The notes below the pieces were generated by a model, which was not told the DNA's origin, did not search any database, and was given only the letters and a program-made list of their open reading frames with translations. Shown one piece after another: positions 33,635-45,993 of a DNA stretch of 64,000 nt (positions are counted from its first letter, which is position 1; each line of letters opens with the position of its first letter). Source of the stretch: Mycoplasmoides alvi ATCC 29626 (lineage in GTDB: Bacteria > Bacillota_I > Bacilli_A > Mycoplasmatales > Mycoplasmoidaceae); assembly GCF_000701785.1 (NCBI RefSeq), contig NZ_KL370825.1, positions 59,416 through 123,415 on the forward strand. The letters run 5' to 3'. A program made the position numbers and the translations under genes.

Positions 33635-34894
33635 ATGAATGTAATTGAGTTAATTGATCTAAAAAAAAACAAAAAATTGTTATCTGAAGAGCAAATTAAT
33701 TTTTTCATTCATGGAGTAGTTAATAAATTAATTCCTGATTATCAAATTAGTGCTTTGTTAATGGCTATTTGATTTAATGGACTTGATCAAAATGAATTAT
33801 ATTATTTGACCAAAGCAATGACTAATTCAGGTAAAATTTATAGTTTTCATCCTAGTTATAAAAAAATACTAATAGATAAACATTCAACTGGAGGAATAGG
33901 TGACAAAGTTAGCATTGCTTTAGCACCTATTTTAAGTTGTTTTAATTTGGGTATTTCTAAACTTTCTGGAAGAGGTTTAGGTTTTACTGGCGGAACAATT
34001 GATAAATTAGAATCAATTGGTGTTGATACAAATCTTTCAATTGAAGAAGCTAAAAAAATTTTAAATTCTAATGACATGTTTATTATTGGACAAACTAGTG
34101 ACATTGTTCCAGCTGATAAGATTTTATATGCTTTAAGAGATGTTACAGGAACAGTAGATTCCTTACCTTTAATTGCAGCTTCAGTGCTATCAAAAAAATT
34201 TGCATTTGAATCTGACTATATTTTTATTGATATCAAATATGGTCAAGGTGCTTTTTGTAAAGATTTAAGTACTGCACAAAAATTAAAAGATATTATGATT
34301 AAATTAGCACAAAAATTTAACCGCAAAGTTTATTTTCTTCTAAGTGATATGAATCAAGTTTTAGGACAAGCAATTGGTAATGCAATTGAAGTTCAAGAAG
34401 TTGTAGATTATTTAAAGGATGAAGATTGAGTTTCTAAAGATTTTAAAAAAACTATGGAAACTTTAATTACTTTAATTTTAATAAAATCAAAAATTTGCAA
34501 ATCTAATAGTGAAGCAAAAATTAAAATTAAAAATGTAATTAGTTCAAAAATGGCATTTCATAAGTTTATTGCTTGAGTAGAAGCTCAAAAAGGTGATGTC
34601 AAAAAAATCGAAAATAATAATTTTTTTAAACCAAAGTATGAATATACAATAAAAGCTCAAAAAAAAGGACGTGTTAGTTATAAAAGTGTTATTGATATTG
34701 CACAATTAAGTGTTGATTTAGGTTCTGGTCGATATGAAAAAAATGACAAAATTGATTATCAAGCTGGAATTTATTTACATGCAAAAGAAAAAGATAGTGT
34801 AAAAAATGGTGATAAAATTATATCCCTGTATTCTTCAAATCCAATTGAATTAGAATTGGTTATTCGGGCAAAAAATATTTTTAAAATTAAATAG
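33635..34894 (+). CDS. deoA: pyrimidine-nucleoside (thymidine) phosphorylase
   Basis: 419 residues after merging TGA. It phosphorolyses thymidine and related nucleosides. The signature KHSTGGIGDKVS (phosphate site), KLSGRGLGFTGGTIDKLES and YALRDVTGTVDS match the family; the C-terminal domain ends YSSNPIELELVIRAKN. It lies 8 bases after deoC and is followed by cdd. Confidence 0.95.
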
Positions 34895-34911
34895 ATGGAT
34901 GAATTGTATTT

Positions 34912-35313
34912 ATGAAAAATCGAGATTTGTATTTTGAAAAATTACTAGAACTTTTAAAAAATGCTTATGTACCATATTCTCGTTTTCGTGTCTCATGTTT
35001 AATAATGTCAGATGGTGGTTGATTTGCTGGAGTTAATATTGAAAATTGTGCATATTCGCCATCTATTTGTGCAGAACGTAGTGCAGTTAGTTCAATGGTA
35101 ACAGCTGGTTTTAAAAATATTTGTCAAGTATATCTTTTAACAAATACTTTAAACAAAGAGGTAGGAACTCCTTGTGGAGTTTGTCGTCAAGTTTTAAGTG
35201 AATTTGCTAAACCTAATGTTCCGGTTATTGCTTACAATCTTAAAGGTGAAAAAAAAGTTTATAAAATTGGTGAACTTTTACCTTTTAGTTTTAATGTTGA
35301 TAGCATGAATTAA
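34912..35313 (+). CDS. cdd: cytidine deaminase
   Basis: 133 residues, homotetramer size. It deaminates (deoxy)cytidine to (deoxy)uridine. The zinc and catalytic motifs are CAERSA and [23 protein letters not shown] is the usual N-terminal signature. Its product feeds deoA in the same operon. Confidence 0.96.
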
Positions 35314-35336
35314 ACAATTGCAAAGGAAATTCGTCA

Positions 35337-36971
35337 ATGAATAATGAATTAATTAATCTTTGATTAGAAAGTAAAAATGTTAGTGATTGAGAGAAATTAC
35401 AAATTAAACAAATGGACAGCACTGAGTTAGAGATTGCTTTTGCTAATATTCCATTGGCATTTGGGACTGCTGGTATTAGAGCTAAAATGGGTCCAGGAAC
35501 ACAGTTTTTAAATAAAATTGTTTATTATCAAATGGCGATTGGATATGGTCGCTTTTTGAAATATAAATTTAGTAATCAACCAATAAGTGTTATTGTTGCT
35601 CATGATAATAGAAATAATGGCACAATGTTTTCAGTTGATGTGGTCGATGTTTTGACTTCATTGGGTATTAAAGTGTATTTATTTGAACACAATCAATTAA
35701 CATCTACACCAATTGTTTCTTATGCAATTCGTGCATTAAATGCTAATGGAGCAGCTATTATTACTGCAAGTCACAACCCTAAAGAAGACAATGGATTTAA
35801 AATTTATGATGAAACTGGAGGTCAAGTTTTACCTATTGATGGAGCTAAAGTTGTTGAATTTATGCCTGATATAAAAGATGTAATTAACTTAAAAGTTAAG
35901 AACAATGATAGTTTAATCACATTTTTAGATGAATCAATTTTTACAAATTATTATAATGAATGTAAATCAGCATTAATTAAAACTAAAGTTGATGAAATTA
36001 AGAATTTTCCAATTGTTTTTAGCGGGCAACATGGAACTGCTTGCAAACGTTTACCAGAATTTTTGCAATCTTTAGGATATACAAACATTATTCCAGTTAA
36101 ACAACAATGTTTGATTGATGGTAATTTCTCTCATACATTAACTCCTAATCCAGAAAACCGTGATGCATGAAATTTATCTATTAAATATGCTGATAAATAT
36201 AAATCTGATGTGATCATTCAAGTTGATCCTGATGCAGATCGGTTTGCAATGGGAGTTCGTTATCATAATGAATGACGTTTTCTTAGTGGAAACCAAATGG
36301 GAATTATTTACACTTATTATGTTCTAAAAAATAAAAAATTCGAAAAGATTCCTTATGTTATTTCATCATATGTATCTACAAATCTAATTGATAAAATTTT
36401 ACAATCTTATGGCGGCAAAGTTTATCGTGTAGGAACTGGTTTTAAGTGGGTTGGTGCTAAAATTAATGAAATAGGAAATGATGAAGAATTTGTTGTTGGT
36501 TTTGAAGAAGCTGTTGGAGCTTTAAATTCTACAATTAATCGTGATAAAGATGCATATCAAGCTGCTGCCTTAGCTTTGGAAATTTATTATGATTGTTTGC
36601 AAAAGCAAATAAACATAATAGACTTTTTGGAACAAGAAATTTATCATAAATATGGAATTGTTTATAATGACACCGTTGCTTTTACATTTAGTGAATTAAA
36701 TTGAAAATTATTGGTTGATGAACGTTTACAAAAAATTTTAAAATTTAATTACCCAATGATTGGTAATCGAAAAATAATTGATATTAAATACAATGAAATT
36801 GGCGGTTGCTATGATTGAATTTTTGAAAATAATTCATGACTAAGGTTCCGGGCATCAGGAACTGAGCCTAAATTTAAAATTTATTACAATCTTTATGGTG
36901 ATTCACTTGTTGAATTGGCAAAAGAAGCAAAGGTTATTAATGCAGAACTTAAAGCATTGTTAAACTTATAA
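35337..36971 (+). CDS. phosphohexomutase/phosphopentomutase family enzyme
   Basis: 544 residues, alpha-D-phosphohexomutase family. The catalytic serine is in ITASHNPKEDNGFKIY, the metal loop is DPDADRF, the sugar loop is GFEEAVGAL and the phosphate loop is RASGTEPKFKIY. An AAAGGAAAT site precedes the ATG. In M. genitalium and M. pirum a related gene, annotated as phosphomannomutase, ends the deoC-deoA-cdd run. Its place here argues that it acts on (deoxy)ribose-1-phosphate, glucose-1-phosphate or both. Confidence 0.85.
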
Positions 36972-36988
36972 AAAACATAAAAAGTAAT

Positions 36989-37744
36989 ATGAGTAGTATG
37001 AAAAAAAAAATTATTATTGGCAATTGGAAAACTAATAAAACTCAAGCAGAAGTTAAAAATTTTTTTAATGAGTTAAAGGTTCATTTAAAAAAGAATATAG
37101 TTGATTGTATATTTGGAGTTGCACCAGTAGCAATCCATTTGACTTTAGCACAATCACTTGCACCCAAATCAATGATTATTGTTGCTCAAGATGCTAATGC
37201 AGTTGCCTCAGGAGCTTTTACTGGTACAGTTAGTTGATCACAATTAAAAGATATAAAAATTAAATATGTAATTGTTGGTCATTCAGAACGTAGACAGTAT
37301 TACAATGAAACTGATGAAGTTGTTAATCAAAAAACAAAAGCTTTATTAGAAAACAAAATGGTTCCTATTTTATGTATTGGTGAGAATTTAAAAGAATTTA
37401 ATCAAAAAAAAACTAATCAAGTTTGTGCAAAACAACTTAAATTAGCATTAAAAGATATTGATTTAAATTTACTCAGCAATTTGATTATAGCTTATGAACC
37501 AATTTGAGCTATTGGTACTGGCAAAACCGCAACATCAGAAAATGCGCAATCAACAATTAAAGCAATTAGAAATGAATTGAAAAAAATTGCAGGAAATAAA
37601 ATTGCTAATAAAGTGCCAATTCTTTATGGTGGATCTGTAAAACCAACTAATATTAAAGAAATAATAAATCAACCAGACATTGATGGTGCTTTAGTAGGTG
37701 GAGCTTCTTTAATTGCTTCTGATTATGTGAAATTGTTAGGATAA
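36989..37744 (+). CDS. tpiA: triosephosphate isomerase
   Basis: 251 residues, the standard length. NWKTNKT holds the catalytic Lys, [10 protein letters not shown] the His, AYEPIWAIGTG the Glu, and YGGSVKP the phosphate loop. It follows the mutase by 17 bases and is followed by gpmI 6 bases later, linking nucleoside salvage to lower glycolysis. Confidence 0.97.
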
Positions 37745-37750
37745 TATGTA

Positions 37751-39298
37751 ATGCATACAACAACCAAAAATACTAAAAAACAGGTTCTTTTAATGATTCT
37801 TGATGGTTATGGAATTTCTAAAAATAAAACAGGCAATGCTGTTATGAATGCTAAAACTCCATATCTAGATCAATTGCAATCTAAATACCCACACATTGAA
37901 ATTAAAGCATCAGGAACTGCTGTAGGATTACCTAAAGGTCAAATTGGAAATTCAGAAGTTGGTCATTTGCACATTGGCGCAGGTCGTGTTATCTATACAG
38001 GTTTATCGTTGATTAATAAATCTATTATGGATAAAACTTTTGAACAAAATAAAGCTTTATTAAATGCCATTAAACATGCGAAAACAAATAAGTCTAAATT
38101 TCATGTTATGGGTTTATTTTCTACTGGTGGTGTTCATAGTTCACTTAATCACATTTTAGCCATTTTAAATGTTGCACATAAACATAAAGTTAAGACTGTT
38201 TTACATATTTTTGGAGATGGTCGTGATGTTCGTCCTCAAAGGATTTTGTTAGATTTAAAAAAAACTTTACCAAATTTTAAAAAAATGGATGTAACAATCG
38301 GAACTATTTCTGGTCGATATTATGCAATGGATCGTGATCAACGTTGAGAACGTATAAATAAGTATTATTTAGCTTTAGTTGAAGGCAAGGCTAATAAATT
38401 TAAAGATCCAATTTTGTACATTAAAGAACAATATAGTAAAAAAAATTATGATGAATTTTTAGAACCAGCTGTTAATATTTCTAAACCAATTGAAGCAGTT
38501 ACTCTTCAAGATAATGATGCTGTATTTTTTGCTAATTTTAGACCAGATAGAGCACGTCAACTTTCTCATTTTATTTTTAAATCTAAATATTACAAAGAAC
38601 AACCAAAATTACGCCGCAAAAACATTTATTTTTTAACAATGATGCAATATGAAGGAATAAAGCCTTCAGCAATTGCTTTTCCACAAATTAATTACAAAAA
38701 TACTTTGGGTGAAGTTATTGCAAAACAAAAGCGAAAACAATTACGGATTGCAGAAACAGAAAAATATGCTCATGTGACTTTCTTTTTTGATGGAGGAAAA
38801 GAAGTAAATTATCCTTTGGAAAAAAAGATTCTAATACCTTCAAATAAATTAGTAAAAACTTATGATTTAGCTCCAGAAATGTCATGCAAACTGATTACTG
38901 ATAAATTGATTAATGAAATTGGTAAATATGATTTAATTGTTTTAAATTATGCAAATCCGGACATGGTAGGGCATACTGGTAATTATGAAGCCACTATAAA
39001 AGCATTAGAAAAATTAGATTTGGAAATTGGCAGGTTAATTAAAATTTGTGAAAAAAATAATGTAACTTTATTTTTTACTGCTGATCATGGTAATGCTGAA
39101 GCTATGATAGATGAAAACAAAAAACCAATTACAAAACATACAGCTAATATGGTTCCATTTGCTTGCACAGATACAAAAATAAAGTTTATTTTTAACAAAA
39201 ATAGTTCTTTGGCCAATGTAGCACCAACTATTTTAGATTATTTAGGCATTAAAACACCTAAGGAAATGTCAGAAAAATCTTTAATTAAAACTAAGTAA
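37751..39298 (+). CDS. gpmI: 2,3-bisphosphoglycerate-independent phosphoglycerate mutase
   Basis: 515 residues after reading TGA at 38345-38347 as Trp. The two-metal alkaline-phosphatase-like fold is shown by MILDGYGIS, the catalytic Ser in GNSEVGHLHIGAGR, GRYYAMDRD, FRPDRARQL and the C-terminal DHGNAE and HTANMVPF. It converts 3- to 2-phosphoglycerate. It is the last gene of the salvage/glycolysis run. Confidence 0.96.
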
Positions 39299-39474
39299 AT
39301 TTGATATTTTTTTAAAAAAATTGTACAAAACTTTTAAAAAATGAACTTATATTGATAGGAAAGAATTAAAAATGAAGTTTTGTTCAAGTAAATTTTTTTA
39401 TTGTATTGAAAAATATATTTAACAAAAAAATTTTATTAAATTTGAAATTTATTATTTGTTGTCATGTACATTAA

Positions 39475-40584
39475 ATGTTATTAAATAGCATTCATGCAAT
39501 AAATAAAGAAAAATTTATTTTTTTACTATTTTTATTTCTTTCTGGCCTTGTTTATCTAACATTTAGTAAAAATTTTGAACTTTTAATATGCTTTATTATT
39601 ATTTTTATTACTTTGTTATTAATTACAAATTGAAAAATAATTTATTGAGTTGTTATTATAGGTATATTAATTTTAATTTGAGGTCAAATTTTATATTATT
39701 TAGGTGGCCAAAAATGAGAAATAAAAACCATCTTTAGTTTTATACCCTCTGAATATAATTTAAGAAACTTATTAATTGAACAAATTAAAAATAACAAAAG
39801 TGAAATAAAAAATTTAATTTTATTAATTGTTTTTAATGAAAAAAGTAATTTAGTTGAAAATTTTTATAATGATTTATGTAATCTTGGCATTGCTCATTTG
39901 TTTGTTGTTAGCGGATTTCATTTAAATTTAATTTATTCATTTATTAATAGAATATTTAAAAAATATCCAATTTTTTCTAAAAGTTTAGGTTTTATAGTTA
40001 TTTTATTTTATGGATATTTATTAAATTTTTCTTATGGCGCTATGCGTGTAATGATATTAATTTTTTTGGATTTAATTTTTAAAAAAACAAAATCTTGAAA
40101 TTTACAATCAAAAACAGGATTATCTGGTTTTATTTTATTAGTTTTAAACCCTTATTGTGTTTTTAATTTAAGTTTTCAATTAACTTTTTTATCCCTTTTA
40201 GGAATTTGTTTGACTAATTTTATTTCAATAAACAAATATTTAAAACCATTTATAAGTTCTTTTTTAATTAATTTATTAATTGGACCAATTATTTTAAAAA
40301 TTAATGGAAAAATAAGTATATTTACTATTTTAAATTCTTGACTATTTAGTCCATTTATATTTTTTTATTACATTTTTACACTTTTTATTTTTTGATTTCC
40401 ATTTTTATGATCTTGAATAGATTTTATGTACAATGGATTATTTATAATTAACTTGTTATCAAAAGTTAATTTGTTCATTCATTTAGATATTTATATAATA
40501 AACAAATGATTTTTTTATTTTTACTACTTCATGTTTGTTTCTGTATTTATTTTTTTAAATTCAAGTAAAAAAAACTTAAGTTAA
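39475..40584 (+). CDS. ComEC/Rec2-like membrane protein (competence domain only)
   Basis: 369 residues with about ten hydrophobic helices. It contains the competence-domain signature HLFVVSGFHLNLIYSF and FSYGAMRVMILI, LNPYCVFNLSFQLTFLSL. The C-terminal metallo-hydrolase domain of full-length ComEC is absent. Similar short forms occur in M. pneumoniae relatives. It is followed 30 bases later by holA, an order that I recall from M. genitalium. A role in DNA or nucleotide uptake is inferred. Confidence 0.8.
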
Positions 40585-40614
40585 AGGTTAAACAAAAATA
40601 TAATTTTACATGTT

Positions 40615-41535
40615 ATGACAATAATTTATTCAGAAGATCAAGGTTTGATTAACCATAAAATAAATAGTTTAGTAAAAAATAATTTAGACAATTATGAAGT
40701 TTTTATGTACAAAACACCTAATCAATTGATTGATTTATTACATGCTAAAAGCTTATTTCTTGAAAAAGAAAAACATTTTATTATTCATGGTTGTTCTTTT
40801 TTGTCAGATGAAAATGAATGTAAAATTGCTTTTGATTTATTTCGTGTTTTAGAAATGAATCAAAATCTTGATGTTTTTTTAACTATTAATAGTCCAAAAT
40901 TATTATCAAATGCAAATATAAAAAAAATAAAAGAATTGTTTGAAGTAATTGAAATTCCTAAATTAAATTCTCGTTCATTTCATAATTTAGCTATTAGTTT
41001 GTTAAAAGAAAAAAAAATAAATTTATCATTTGATCAAATTAACAATTTGTTATCAAAAATCCCTCAAGATGCCCAGATCTTAAATAATGAAATTGATAAA
41101 TTAAGATATTTTACAAAAGATGAAATATCAGATGAATTGATTGAAAATTTAATTTTTGAATATAGTAATGTCTCAATTTTTAAAATGGTAGAATACATTC
41201 TTACAGAAAAAATTGATAGTGCTATAAAATTGTTAGATGCTTTGGTTCCACAATTTTTTTCTTACATTGAACTGTTACAAATCATGGCTAGTCAAGTGCT
41301 TAAGTTAATTATGATTTCATGATCATTGAATAAAAAAATAGATGATGCTACAATATCAAAATCATTAGATATAAGTTCATATCAATTTAGAGAAATGAAA
41401 AAAATTTGTAGAATAAAAGGTATAAAAGAACTAGATTTTTTTTTAAATAGTATACTTACATTGGATATCAAATTAAAAATGTTTAGTATTGACCCAAATT
41501 CTATTAGACTTTTTATTGTAAAAGGAAATTATTAA
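40615..41535 (+). CDS. holA: DNA polymerase III delta subunit (clamp-loader) homologue
   Basis: 306 residues after reading TGA as Trp. The protein starts MTIIYSEDQGLINHKINSLV and has the family pattern: a degenerate P-loop-like N-domain, LDVFLTINSPKLL, IPQDAQILNNEIDKLRYF and a C-terminal helical bundle. It would open the sliding clamp for loading. Recognition rests on overall pattern rather than on catalytic residues. Confidence 0.8.
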
Positions 41536-41545
41536 ATTATTAAAT

Positions 41546-42949
41546 ATGTCAAAATCAACTAGTGAATTATTGATTACGATCAGACAATATTTGAGTACTA
41601 TTTTCGGAAATGATGCTTTAGTTTCTAAATTAAGTAACAATGATAACTTTGCAGCAGTTGTAAGCAAGGGAATTGCTATTCATAATAATTTAGAAAAAAT
41701 TTCAAACACAGAAGATAAAATTACATCAAAGTATCTTGAGAATTTCAAATTAAGAACTAATAAGGATATTAATTTAAATGAGTTTGAAAATATTACTGAT
41801 TTAGATGATATTCAAGATGAAATTAATTACTTAAATATTGCTGTTAAAAATTTATTTAATCAAAAATCTCTTTCAGAATTTCCAATAAATATCAATAATA
41901 ATGTTAATTTAGATAGTGATTCAAACCTAAACAAACAACAAAATAAAATTAACTCAACAGATTCTATAGATGATACTAATTTAAATAATTCATCTAAAAA
42001 TTCTGAAGCTTTAAAAGGCGAAAGAATAAACAATTCTAATTTTAATGCAAGAAAAAATAGCAATTTTTGGTCTTCTCTTTCGGGAAATAATAATGTATTT
42101 GCTAATTCCTTTGTTAAAGATAACAATTCTTTTAATTCAGCAGATATTGTTTATCGTGCTGCTGCAACAAAACGTCTTAATTTAGATGTTAGATCAGGAA
42201 GAGTGTATTGTTGAGAGCAAAAACCAAGAGCAATTTTAATTTTGCAATTTATTACGGTTCTTTTATCCTTATTGTATGTTTTAGCTGGTCTTGGTGTAAT
42301 TATTGCATGAATTTATGCAACTACTGTTGGAATTAAATTTATAAATACGAATAATGGCGCTAATAATGAAGTTTTAATAAACGGTGGCAATGTTTTTACT
42401 ATTATTTTAACTCCTATAATTTTAGTAGGTTTTGGTTTGAATATGGTAATAAAATATTCAAATGACTGAATGGGTAAACTTAGTTATTCAAATAAAAAAA
42501 AGGTTGAACAATTAATTGCCCAAAATTCTTTAAATCCAAATGAAAATATTCCAAAAGTTAATCAAAATTTACAATACTATTTAAGACCAAATTCTATTAT
42601 TTTTGCTTTTATTGTTCATCTCTTGATTGCGCTAATTCCAATAGGTGTTTTAAATCCAATGGTTGTTGTTATAAATATCAATAATTTTCGTGGAATGAAT
42701 GGTGAAATGGGTTTAAATGATCCTGTTATAATGGCAATATTCATAACTAATATTATTTTACTAGCTAGTTTTTTACCATTAATTCTTGTTTTAATAACCG
42801 CAAAAGTGTTAAATCCAAAACAAGACTTTAATCGAATGCAAGAAATTTTAAATAAATACACAGAAGAATTAAAAAACAGTGGTAAAGATCCTTTTGATAG
42901 TGCCTTAAATGATACAGTTGGTGGTTTTGGCGGACCTTTTGGTTTTTAA
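41546..42949 (+). CDS. membrane protein with Ser/Asn-rich N-terminal region, unknown
   Basis: 467 residues after merging two TGA codons. The N-terminal about 220 residues are hydrophilic, acidic and Asn/Ser-rich. Then come four hydrophobic helices in two pairs (around AILILQFITVLLSLLYVLAG, FTIILTPIILVGFGLNMV, SIIFAFIVHLLIALIPIGVL and AIFITNIILLASFLPLIL). A short Gly-rich C-terminus ends FGGPFGF. I recognise no family. It lies 10 bases after holA and its end is followed by a promoter-like TATAAT. Confidence 0.6.
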
Positions 42950-42951
42950 GT

Positions 42952-42957
42952 TATAAT
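42952..42957 (+). promoter_or_regulatory. -10 box upstream of the ECF S-component gene
   Basis: TATAAT immediately after the previous stop codon. It would leave a leader of about 165 bases before the ATG at 43127. The leader could hold regulation, but I see no recognisable riboswitch. Confidence 0.5.
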
Positions 42958-43126
42958 GTAAATTTTATTTGTGCGATGATGTTTAGAATAGAATATAAGT
43001 CTAAAAATAGAATTGTAATTATCAAATAATTCACGATCGTAAATTTTTGTTTATTAAAGTTAGTTTTTAAATTTAAAATTTTTGGATAAAAATTATTCGC
43101 ATTGCTTACTATAGTGGCTTTTTTAC

Positions 43127-44056
43127 ATGAATATTGATTTTTTAAATTGTCAACAACAATTTATTTTTCCAAAATTTAAAACTAAAAAACAAAAATTTTT
43201 AAAATTTTTGTTTCCATATTTTCCATTAAAATGAAAATATTCAACACAACTTATTGTCTTATTGGCAGTTCTAATTTCATTTAGACTTATAACCCAAATA
43301 TTTAGTTTACCAATAGGTCCTGTATTACGTTTATCTGTAACTTGAATTCCAACATCATTAATTGGATGATTTTTTGGTCCTATTTTAGGAATTCCGATTG
43401 GAATTTTAATGGATTCACTCACTTTTTTTTGATCAGGAGGAATTTGATATTGAATGTATGCTATTCAAGAACCTTTAATTACTTGTTTAGCAGGAATAAT
43501 TGCTGGAATTTATAATATTAGAAAAGAATATAAAAATTCAATTTGAGATTATTTATTATTTCAAACAATTGTAATTTTGTTTACAATTAGTTCAATTTTG
43601 ATTTTATTAAATTTTGCTTCAAGTAAATTTGATGATGCATCATTAAATTTTTTGGGTTTAAATCACATAGATACTGTATTACTTACTATTAGTTGTATAA
43701 GTATTTTTTTTATTATTAGTGAAATTATTATTCATACGCTTTTGCGATACAAAACTTTATATCAGAAACAGTTTATTTTGTTTATTTATACAACATTATT
43801 AGGAGTTTTGCTATCAATTATTTTTTCATTTATTTTAGGGACTATAGCTGCAATTAATTTTTATAAATATTTTGTTTCTAATGATAATTCTTATTCCAAA
43901 AATTTTTTAGTATATGGTTCATACTATTATTTAATTCCCCGTGTTATTAAAGAAACATTTAAAATGCCATTAATTGTTGTTAATTTAATTCCTTTAATTA
44001 GGATGACAAATTCATATATGTTAAGGATTCAACAAATGTCACATCAAAAATGATAA
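43127..44056 (+). CDS. ECF transporter S component (folate/vitamin type)
   Basis: 309 residues, about six hydrophobic helices. Features of the S-component fold are LSLPIGPVLRLSVTWIPTSL-like sequence around residues 63-82 and GWFFGPILGIPIGILMDSLT. It would bind a vitamin and dock on a shared EcfA-EcfT module that is not in this window. The vitamin is unknown; folate-type members look like this. The true end is at 44056 because the TGA at 44051 is Trp followed by TAA. Confidence 0.8.
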
Positions 44057-44103
44057 TTTATATTTATAATTTATTAGTATTATGTTTAACTATTCACACA
44101 AAT

Positions 44104-44194
44104 GGGAGCGTACCCAAGTGGTTAAGGGGGCACCCTGCTAAGGTGTTAGATCGGGTTTTCCGGTGCGAGAGTTCGAATCTCTCCGCTTCCGCCA
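44104..44194 (+). tRNA. tRNA-Ser (GCT anticodon)
   Basis: The 91-base gene folds as a class II tRNA. The acceptor stem is GGGAGCG with CGCTTCC, the discriminator is G and the CCA is encoded (44192-44194). The anticodon arm is GCACC-CTGCTAA-GGTGT with anticodon GCT. There is a long variable arm, and the T arm is GAGAG-TTCGAAT-CTCTC. It decodes AGC/AGT serine codons. Confidence 0.97.
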
Positions 44195-44205
44195 TTTTTA
44201 AATTA

Positions 44206-44235
44206 AATGACCAAGAATCTCTTGGTCATTTTTTA
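44206..44235 (+). terminator. terminator after tRNA-Ser
   Basis: A perfect 11-base stem, AATGACCAAGA with TCTTGGTCATT, a 3-base loop and a T run. It ends tRNA transcription before the ATP synthase operon. Confidence 0.9.
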
Positions 44236-44313
44236 TTAGAATAAAATATTAAATTTTTTATGTTTATTACATAATTTAGGTTTAGAATAAGATCACTCTT
44301 TGGAGTTTAATTA

Positions 44314-44802
44314 ATGTTTAATACCAAACAAACTAAGTGATTGTTTTTAATTTATAGTGGACTTTGTTTTATTGGAATAATTGTTTTACTTATAATTTGT
44401 GGTTTAAACTTGACTCCATGAGGATCACTTTATGGATGATTGTTAGTTACACCATTTGCAATTTTAGCAATGATTTCTTATACATTGATTCCAAATTTTT
44501 TGTTGAATTACTCAAAGAAAAAGAAAGAACAGCAAAATAAAGTGATAATGTCTTTGAGTATTTTGATTTATATTCTAAGATATATATTTTATGCATTGCC
44601 AATTTTAATTGCTGGTGGTATTAATGGATTTAAATTAGAAGGTGTATTTAATGTTATTCCAACTATTGTTGCAATAATATTAATTCCAATTTCTAGTATT
44701 GTAGTAAATTATCTATTATTTTGAATTGATTATCGTAACCACAAGCAAAAAGAAGAAGGTAAAAAATATGTCCCCACAGGCGATAGTTTGGCAGCAATCT
44801 AG
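44314..44802 (+). CDS. AtpI-like membrane protein at head of the ATP synthase operon
   Basis: 162 residues with four hydrophobic helices and a lysine-rich loop (YSKKKKEQQNK). Its place directly before atpB and its overlap with atpB by 35 bases match the AtpI-like gene at the head of the M. genitalium operon. Family-level homology to AtpI is not shown by motif. A role in Fo assembly is inferred from position. Confidence 0.65.
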
Positions 44803-45652
44803 TGATTTTAATTCTAGTTTGGATTCTTTTTGGAATCAAATGCCAATAAGTGGTTTAGATTGAAAACCATTTGTACCAACAGCAGCAGTAATAACAATTC
44901 CAGTAACTGTTATAATTATTTTGATTTGTGTTTTTGTTTATTATTTTAAATTGCGTAATCAAAAACCTGATGTAGCTCCAACAGGTTATGTTTTATTAGT
45001 TCAAATGATGGTTATTAGTTTTGAAAATTTAACAGTTGAATTGTTAGGCGAACGTTATAGAAAAATAACACCTTATTTTTTAATGCTAATGTCATACATC
45101 ACAGTTTCTAACTTATTGGCATTAGTAGGATTGTCTCCGCCTACAGGTTCTTTAACTGTGACATTTTCTATGGGTTTAATTACTTTTATTGGAACTATCT
45201 ATATGGGTTTTAGGCATCAAAGGTTATCATATCTTAAAACTTTTGCTTTAAAGCTAAAGTATAAAAACAAATCAATTCCAATTATGATTAACCCTTTTAG
45301 CATATTAGGTGAAGTGTCGCCATTACTTTCAATTTCAATGCGTTTATGGGGAAATATTTTTGCTGGAACATTAATTTTGGCATTGTTTTATTCATTTATG
45401 CAATTTTTATTTAGTAATGTAAATCCTACTATTCTTGGTTTAGTTTTAGGATCAACTTTTGGTGGTTTAATTAGTCCTGTATTTCACCTTTATTTTGATT
45501 TGACAATCGGATTAATTCAAGCATATGTTTTTGTTATGTTGACTTATACATATTGGTCAAATCAAATGATGGAAAGTGAAAAAGGAGAAAATAATTCCAC
45601 TAAAAGTATTAAAATTAAAACAACAAATTTAAGTTCTCATGATCGAATTTAG
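44768..45652 (+). CDS. atpB: ATP synthase Fo subunit a
   Basis: 294 residues after merging TGA. The essential arginine of the proton path is in LSISMRLWGN, followed by IFAGTLILALFY; the C-terminal helix has LIQAYVFVMLTYTYW. NLLALVGLSPPTGSL is also typical. It overlaps the gene before it and starts the a-c-b-delta-alpha-gamma-beta-epsilon series. Confidence 0.95.
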
Positions 45653-45683
45653 TAATTTATTTTAAGAAGGAAATTTAATATTT

Positions 45684-45977
45684 ATGGATCACAATTTTTT
45701 ACTTGAATTATCAAACATTATTAATCACACAGCTGCAAGTGGAACAACTTATACAGATAAAGGTGCTGCTTACATTGGTGCTGGTCTTGCTATGGTTGGA
45801 GCAGCTGGTGTTGGGGCAGGTCAAGGATATGTTGCTGGTCGAGCATGTGACTCAATTGCCCGTAACCCAGAAGTTGAATCAAAAATTAGAACATTTTTGA
45901 TTATTGGTGCAGCAATATCTGAAACTTCGGCTATTTATGCATTAATTATTGCATTTATTTTAATTTTTGTTGTTTAA
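45684..45977 (+). CDS. atpE: ATP synthase Fo subunit c
   Basis: 97 residues, a two-helix hairpin. The first helix is glycine-rich (GAGLAMVGAAGVGAGQGY), the polar loop is ARNPEVE and the ion-binding Glu is in AAISETSAIYALII. An AAGGAAA ribosome site precedes it. The extended N-terminus (about 25 residues) is longer than in E. coli. Confidence 0.95.
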   Translation: MDHNFLLELSNIINHTAASGTTYTDKGAAYIGAGLAMVGAAGVGAGQGYVAGRACDSIARNPEVESKIRTFLIIGAAISETSAIYALIIAFILIFVV

Positions 45978-45993
45978 TTAATTTATTTGGTTA

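Noticed and set aside
42950..43126. Riboswitch before the ECF S component
   Set aside because: The long leader is suggestive, but no known aptamer core can be recognised by eye.
45703..45900. Second ORF inside atpE
   Set aside because: Alternate frame of subunit c, with Leu/Val-rich composition only.
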